Below are positions 60,900 to 64,000 of a stretch of 64,000 bases of DNA, piece by piece. Positions within the stretch are counted from its first letter, which is position 1. Each line of letters opens with the position of its first letter. The translations under genes and the position numbers were made by a program. This DNA comes from Candidatus Cloacimonadota bacterium (GTDB lineage: Bacteria > Cloacimonadota > Cloacimonadia > Cloacimonadales > Cloacimonadaceae). The notes under the pieces are model-generated. The model was not told the origin of the DNA, did not search any database, and saw only the letters and a list, made by a program, of their open reading frames with translations. The DNA lies in the NCBI GenBank assembly GCA_018433885.1, contig JAHDQK010000033.1, positions 16,114-80,113 on the forward strand, read 5' to 3'.

Positions 60900-61345
60900 T
60901 AAAGGGGATGGATTACGTAAGTAACTACCCCCCAAACGATAAAATCCATATCCTCGGTGATTTGAATGGGATCGAATTCCTCGTTTTCGGGAATCAACCA
61001 ATATTGCCCCTGATCAATTCGAAGCCTTTTTAGGGTAAGCTCATTATCGACGATGGCAATTACTATTCGATTGGATTGCGCTTCTATGGCACGATCTACT
61101 ATCAATAGATCACCTGGATTAATCCCGGCACCGATCATGGAATAACCATCCGCGTACATAAAGAACGTGGCGGATGGATGGCGGATCAGATGTTCAGAAA
61201 GATCCAGCGTGCCTTCAATATAATCCTGCGCAGGAGACGGAAATCCGGCAGGGACGATAGCTCCGATTACTGGACGCGGAATCTTGCGTCCCTCACTATA
61301 AGTGAATATGGCTTTGATCGAACCGTCTGTTTTTAGCTTCTTCAT
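60899..61345 (-). CDS. umuD: UmuD/LexA-like S24 peptidase, no DNA-binding domain
   Basis: 148 aa, matching UmuD in length and order. The self-cleavage site is VPAGFPSPA (Ala33-Gly34, where E. coli has Cys-Gly). Catalytic Ser69 is in DGYSMIGAG and Lys106 in NELTLKRL. It lacks the LexA helix-turn-helix. UmuD is processed in the SOS response and joins UmuC to form Pol V, but no umuC follows: the next gene, overlapping by TAATG, is a 1078-aa surface protein. Either umuC is elsewhere or this is a different S24-type switch. Confidence 0.9.
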   Translation of the reverse strand: MKKLKTDGSIKAIFTYSEGRKIPRPVIGAIVPAGFPSPAQDYIEGTLDLSEHLIRHPSATFFMYADGYSMIGAGINPGDLLIVDRAIEAQSNRIVIAIVDNELTLKRLRIDQGQYWLIPENEEFDPIQITEDMDFIVWGVVTYVIHPL

Positions 61346-61353
61346 GTTATTGA

Positions 61354-61382
61354 AAGGCGGACGAAAATCTTTCGCCCGCCTT
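61354..61382 (-). terminator. Possible terminator of the TPR lipoprotein gene
   Basis: AAGGCGGACGAAA and TTTCGCCCGCCTT form a 13-bp stem with one mismatch and an ATC loop. The following run on the minus strand (TCAATAAC) is weak. It lies 16 bp past the lipoprotein stop and 8 bp before the umuD start, so it may also attenuate umuD. Confidence 0.5.
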
Positions 61383-61398
61383 AATAAAGGTTCTTCTT

Positions 61399-62583
61399 CT
61401 ATTTGATAGCCTTCAAAATGCTTTGGGCGGTGTTTCCGTGTCTGGGATCATTCACCAAACGTTCCAGATCCGCTTTGGCAGCAGTATTGTTCTTTTGCTG
61501 GTAATAAGCCACTCCGCGGAGCATTCTGGCATCGGCGTTGTTGGGCTCTTCACTCAGTACTTTCGTGCTGTAATTGATCACTTTATTCCAGTTTTGAGTG
61601 CTGTTGAAATGAGCTGCGAGAACCAAGGAGAGACGGGGATCCGCTTTTGTATCAACAGATTTTTCAAAGAACTCGATCTTTTTCGCGGTGTTACCCAATC
61701 TTTCATAATTTTGCCCCATTTGGGTATAGGCTATGGCTAGGTTATCTTGCGGAGGGTTAGTTGCGACAAGCTTTTCGAGATAAAGATTGGATTCCGCCCA
61801 TTTACTATTGGCACGATAGAAGTTGTTGATACGAGTAAACATATCAGAATCGGGTCTGATAACTTCCGCTTTCTTGTAAGCTGCTTCGGCTTTGGTAAAA
61901 TCTCCAGATTGGGCATAACCTTCCGCCAAAGTAATATAGGCGGCAGCATCGTTTGATACGGCGGCGTAGTCTTCCAAAACCTGGAAGGCACGAGCAGTGT
62001 CGTTCAGATTATCCTTCAGAATGAAGAATTTCTGGTTCAAGAGTTCTGCTTGGTTTTCGGGATCGTACTTTAAAAGCTGATCGTAGTAACCCAAAGTAGC
62101 TTCGAAGTTCCCAGCATTTCTGGAGGTTATGGCAAGGTTGTTCAGGGTGCCTTTAATATATTCGTCCAGTTCAGCTTCACTGATCCGAACGGGTTGGTGA
62201 TTCTGGTATATGTCCAGAGCTTCCTCGTAATATTCCATAGCGACGCTGTACGCGCCCATTTCGATGTTTTCAAATGCAAGGTCAACATTGCTTTTGGCTA
62301 TGTTCAGTTGCATGCTTTCCACATTGTAAGCTACAGAATCACTCTCAGTAGCTGTGGGGGCGGCTTCTTCAAACAAGTCGATAGCCTTTTGGAAGGATTC
62401 GATGGCAAGCTCCAGCATGCCATCTTCGTAATAACCTGCGCCTTCAGCAGCGGCTTCATGTGCAAGCACAAGGGGATTGCGAACCGGTTCCGGTTCCACT
62501 TCCACCTGTTTATTCGAAGAGCAGGCACTCATTGCGATCAGCACGATCAAAGCGACAAGCGCGAGAAATCTTTGTTTTGGCAT
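61399..62583 (-). CDS. TPR-repeat lipoprotein
   Basis: 394 aa. Lipoprotein signal MPKQRFLALVALIVLIAMSAC (Cys 21) followed by low-complexity EVEPEPVRNP, then six or more tetratricopeptide repeats from about residue 40 to 385 (for example YYEDGMLELAIESFQKAIDLF; FTKAEAAYKKAEVIRPDSD; WNKVINYSTKVLSEEPNNADARML). It is probably a scaffold anchored to the outer-membrane inner leaflet. It resembles the TPR lipoprotein at 5299-6957 in layout, but the sequences differ. Confidence 0.85.
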   Translation of the reverse strand: MPKQRFLALVALIVLIAMSACSSNKQVEVEPEPVRNPLVLAHEAAAEGAGYYEDGMLELAIESFQKAIDLFEEAAPTATESDSVAYNVESMQLNIAKSNVDLAFENIEMGAYSVAMEYYEEALDIYQNHQPVRISEAELDEYIKGTLNNLAITSRNAGNFEATLGYYDQLLKYDPENQAELLNQKFFILKDNLNDTARAFQVLEDYAAVSNDAAAYITLAEGYAQSGDFTKAEAAYKKAEVIRPDSDMFTRINNFYRANSKWAESNLYLEKLVATNPPQDNLAIAYTQMGQNYERLGNTAKKIEFFEKSVDTKADPRLSLVLAAHFNSTQNWNKVINYSTKVLSEEPNNADARMLRGVAYYQQKNNTAAKADLERLVNDPRHGNTAQSILKAIK

Positions 62584-62880
62584 TGTATTCCTCCAGTAAT
62601 TATTATCTCAGCGCATGCTCTGATGACAGCGGAATTTGTCAATCAAAAAAGGACTTAAGTTATTGAAAGCAAAAAAAATTCATGAATGATGGGACTTTTT
62701 TAAACACTGCGTAATATGCTGTATGACAGCATATTAGCTTATGGTTATGGCATTGCTGGCTGGAGAAATAGCCACAAACCCGCGATAAATCGTGTTTTTT
62801 TGGTTGACAGATTTTCTAAACTCACTTTTTCTTAATTTCGAAATATCTCTAACGCTTATCCAATAACAATAGGAGGTAAA
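62584..62880. other. Divergent region upstream of HU with a 10-bp inverted repeat
   Basis: About 300 bp with no gene. It contains TAATATGCTG-TATGA-CAGCATATTA (62712-62736), a perfect 10-bp palindrome with a 5-nt centre, and TTGACA at 62804-62809. The palindrome could be an operator for HU or for the lipoprotein gene on the other strand. Confidence 0.6.
62804..62809 (+). promoter_or_regulatory. Candidate -35 element of the HU promoter
   Basis: TTGACA is an exact -35 consensus 72 bp before the HU start. No convincing -10 is present at the standard spacing (CTTAAT sits at 62831, 21 bp later), so this is weak. Confidence 0.35.
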
Positions 62881-63156
62881 ATGAGCAGAGATGAATTAGT
62901 AAAAAAGATCGCGTCCGACGCCGGCATTTCCCAAAAAGTAGCCGGTTTTGCACTCGCTGCCGTTTTGGATGGAATCACCCAAACCCTTAAAAAGGGCGGC
63001 AAGGTTTCTCTGGTTGGTTTTGGTTCCTTCAGCGTTGCTCAACGCAAAGCTCGTAAAGGCATCAATCCCAAAACCAAAGCTCCTTTGAAGATTCCGGCAC
63101 GCAAAGTTCCTGTTTTCAAAGCGGGTAAAAAACTGAAAGACGCTGTCAAAAAGTAA
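62881..63156 (+). CDS. hup: HU-family DNA-binding protein
   Basis: 91 aa, the usual HU length. The HU arm motif is IPARKVPVFKAGK near the C-terminus, and GFGSFSVAQRKARKGINPKTKAPL is the conserved beta-arm region. It binds and bends DNA without strong sequence preference and helps pack the nucleoid. Strong ribosome site (AGGAGG 5 bases before ATG). The gene is monocistronic and closed by a terminator 24 bp later. Confidence 0.97.
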   Translation: MSRDELVKKIASDAGISQKVAGFALAAVLDGITQTLKKGGKVSLVGFGSFSVAQRKARKGINPKTKAPLKIPARKVPVFKAGKKLKDAVKK

Positions 63157-63180
63157 CAATTAACGTTTTTGACATCACGT

Positions 63181-63207
63181 AAAGGCAGAGCTTCGGTTCT
63201 GCCTTTT
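63181..63207 (+). terminator. Terminator after HU
   Basis: AAAGGCAGAG-CTTCGG-TTCTGCCTTTT forms a stable stem with a tetraloop-like centre and a short T-run (TTTTGT). Confidence 0.85.
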
Positions 63208-63446
63208 GTATCTTCCCTTTAAAATAAACAAAACGCTGCAATGGCTCTGTCTGAACGGCATTCAATGATATCTGATAACCATCAATACATAAATCAGAAA
63301 GATTTTACTTTACAAGTATCCCAAGTTTCCTAATACTTGCACTCAGTCGATATCCAAGGAATTTGAATTTTGTGGTTACAATAGATAACGCCTGCCCCGA
63401 AGCAGGTACAACCTAACAACATCAAAAGCCTACAGGAGTCACAGCG

Positions 63447-64000
63447 ATGAAAAAGAACTTGCTGATAATTATGCTTCTGGCAATTGCCTTAGGAGCTATT
63501 TCCAGTCTGCCTGCGCAGGCGCTCAACCCTGCTAGGAATGGATTGAGACCTACTCTGTTGTTCGAGGATTTTGGAACAGTGGCAGCAGATTGGCCTGTTG
63601 CCGGCTGGACGCAGAAGAGTGGCCTCTATCCGACCCCCACCGGGACAACTGCCCAGTGGTTCAGAGACGAGTGGTTGAATGGTCCTGCTGGAAACAACGC
63701 CGCCAAGATCAACATCTACGGTACTTCCCGTTTTGGTTGGTTGATCACTCCCGCAGTAACCATTCCTGCGGATGGCTATGAGCTTAAATTTGATCTCGGG
63801 CTGACTGATTGGAACTATCCCGATCCCATCGAAGATCCCAACGCTCAACAAGATGACCGATTCATGGTGATCATGAGCGATTCGCCCGAGATGACCAACC
63901 CTGTAATCCTTCGAGAATACAACAACACAGGTTCTCAATTCGTATTTAACGCAATTCCCAACACCGGGACGGAAGTGATAGTCCATTTAACTGGGATTAC
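63447..64000 (+). CDS. Secreted protein, choice-of-anchor/cleaved-adhesin type (partial)
   Basis: The frame is open from the ATG at 63447 (AGGAG 8 bases upstream) to the window end, so at least 184 aa. Signal peptide MKKNLLIIMLLAIALGAISSLPAQA. The mature start RPTLLFEDFGTVAADWPVAGWTQ followed by WLITPAVTIPADGYELKFDLGLTDWN is typical of the choice-of-anchor J/cleaved-adhesin beta-sandwich found in large secreted proteins of Cloacimonadota and Bacteroidota, which usually end in a FlgD-like or sorting domain. The C-terminus is outside the window. Confidence 0.8.
   Translation, partial: MKKNLLIIMLLAIALGAISSLPAQALNPARNGLRPTLLFEDFGTVAADWPVAGWTQKSGLYPTPTGTTAQWFRDEWLNGPAGNNAAKINIYGTSRFGWLITPAVTIPADGYELKFDLGLTDWNYPDPIEDPNAQQDDRFMVIMSDSPEMTNPVILREYNNTGSQFVFNAIPNTGTEVIVHLTGI

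Noticed and set aside
60900..61001. A longer start for the large barrel gene at 61001
   Set aside because: The added residues read through the end of umuD in another frame and have no signal peptide; the ATG at 60899 starts the signal sequence.
1..64000. CRISPR arrays, rRNA or intact insertion sequences
   Set aside because: No regularly spaced direct repeats, rRNA conserved blocks, or transposase genes were found by reading the sequence; a covariance or profile search would be needed to be certain for small RNAs.

Overview
The window looks like a chromosomal segment of an anaerobic, Gram-negative, fermentative bacterium, most likely a member of Cloacimonadota (Candidatus Cloacimonas and relatives). 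That placement is inference from gene content. The supporting genes are an NADH-linked bifurcating-type [FeFe]-hydrogenase (HydABC) with Rex and a sensory hydrogenase, indolepyruvate:ferredoxin oxidoreductase, a MutL/GlmL-type mutase-associated ATPase, threonine dehydrogenase, PorV-like outer-membrane proteins, and secreted proteins with FlgD-like C-terminal domains. I see no rRNA, tRNA, CRISPR array, intact insertion sequence or prophage. Genes are packed tightly, with many ATGA, GTGA or TAATG stop/start overlaps.

Layout. 0-7 kb (+): the tail of one small outer-membrane protein, a second one, coaBC, an SDR oxidoreductase, a DUF3108 protein, queA, birA and a TPR lipoprotein, closed by a terminator. 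7.0-7.75 kb: non-coding, with short repeats and hairpins. 7.75-13.6 kb (-): tdk, yggT, divIVA-like, punA, a DksA/TraR zinc-finger protein, lspA, a secreted OB-fold/FlgD-like protein, a PorV-like barrel and a small membrane protein. 13.7-15.9 kb (-): iorA-iorB. 16.3 kb (+): a lone receiver domain. 16.6-21.9 kb (-): xseA, a GHL10-type glycosidase, a polysaccharide flippase and a glycosyltransferase. 22-31.9 kb (-): nitroreductase, a 948-aa MutL-like protein, and an overlapping run GNAT-holB-murJ-uvrC-aldo/keto reductase. 32-41 kb: flavin reductase-like protein (+), prepilin peptidase, aminotransferase, asnS, Gfo/Idh oxidoreductase, threonine dehydrogenase and uvrB (all -). 41-41.7 kb (+): a small unknown gene and ndk.

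41.7-50 kb (-) is the functional centre: rex-hydC-hydB-hydA-(2Fe-2S protein)-hydS-PP2C. It combines an NADH/ferredoxin hydrogenase, an NADH-responsive repressor, and a PAS-containing H-cluster protein next to a SpoIIE-type phosphatase. This is a plausible complete H2 production, sensing and control unit.

50-51.4 kb is an AT-rich 1.4-kb gene-poor stretch with several hairpins, including a perfect 24-bp inverted repeat. 51.4-64 kb: a divergent GAPDH, a 1348-aa PPDK-like dikinase fused to a large unknown N-terminal region, a TauE/SafE permease, a 1078-aa barrel-like surface protein behind a UmuD homologue, a second TPR lipoprotein (all -), then HU and the start of a secreted protein (+).

The best candidates for something undescribed are the 1348-aa dikinase fusion, the extended MutL-like protein, a three-copy intergenic repeat bounded by CCCCATT/AATGGGG, the perfect 49-bp palindrome near 51.2 kb, and the GC-rich structured intergenic region at 7.0-7.35 kb.
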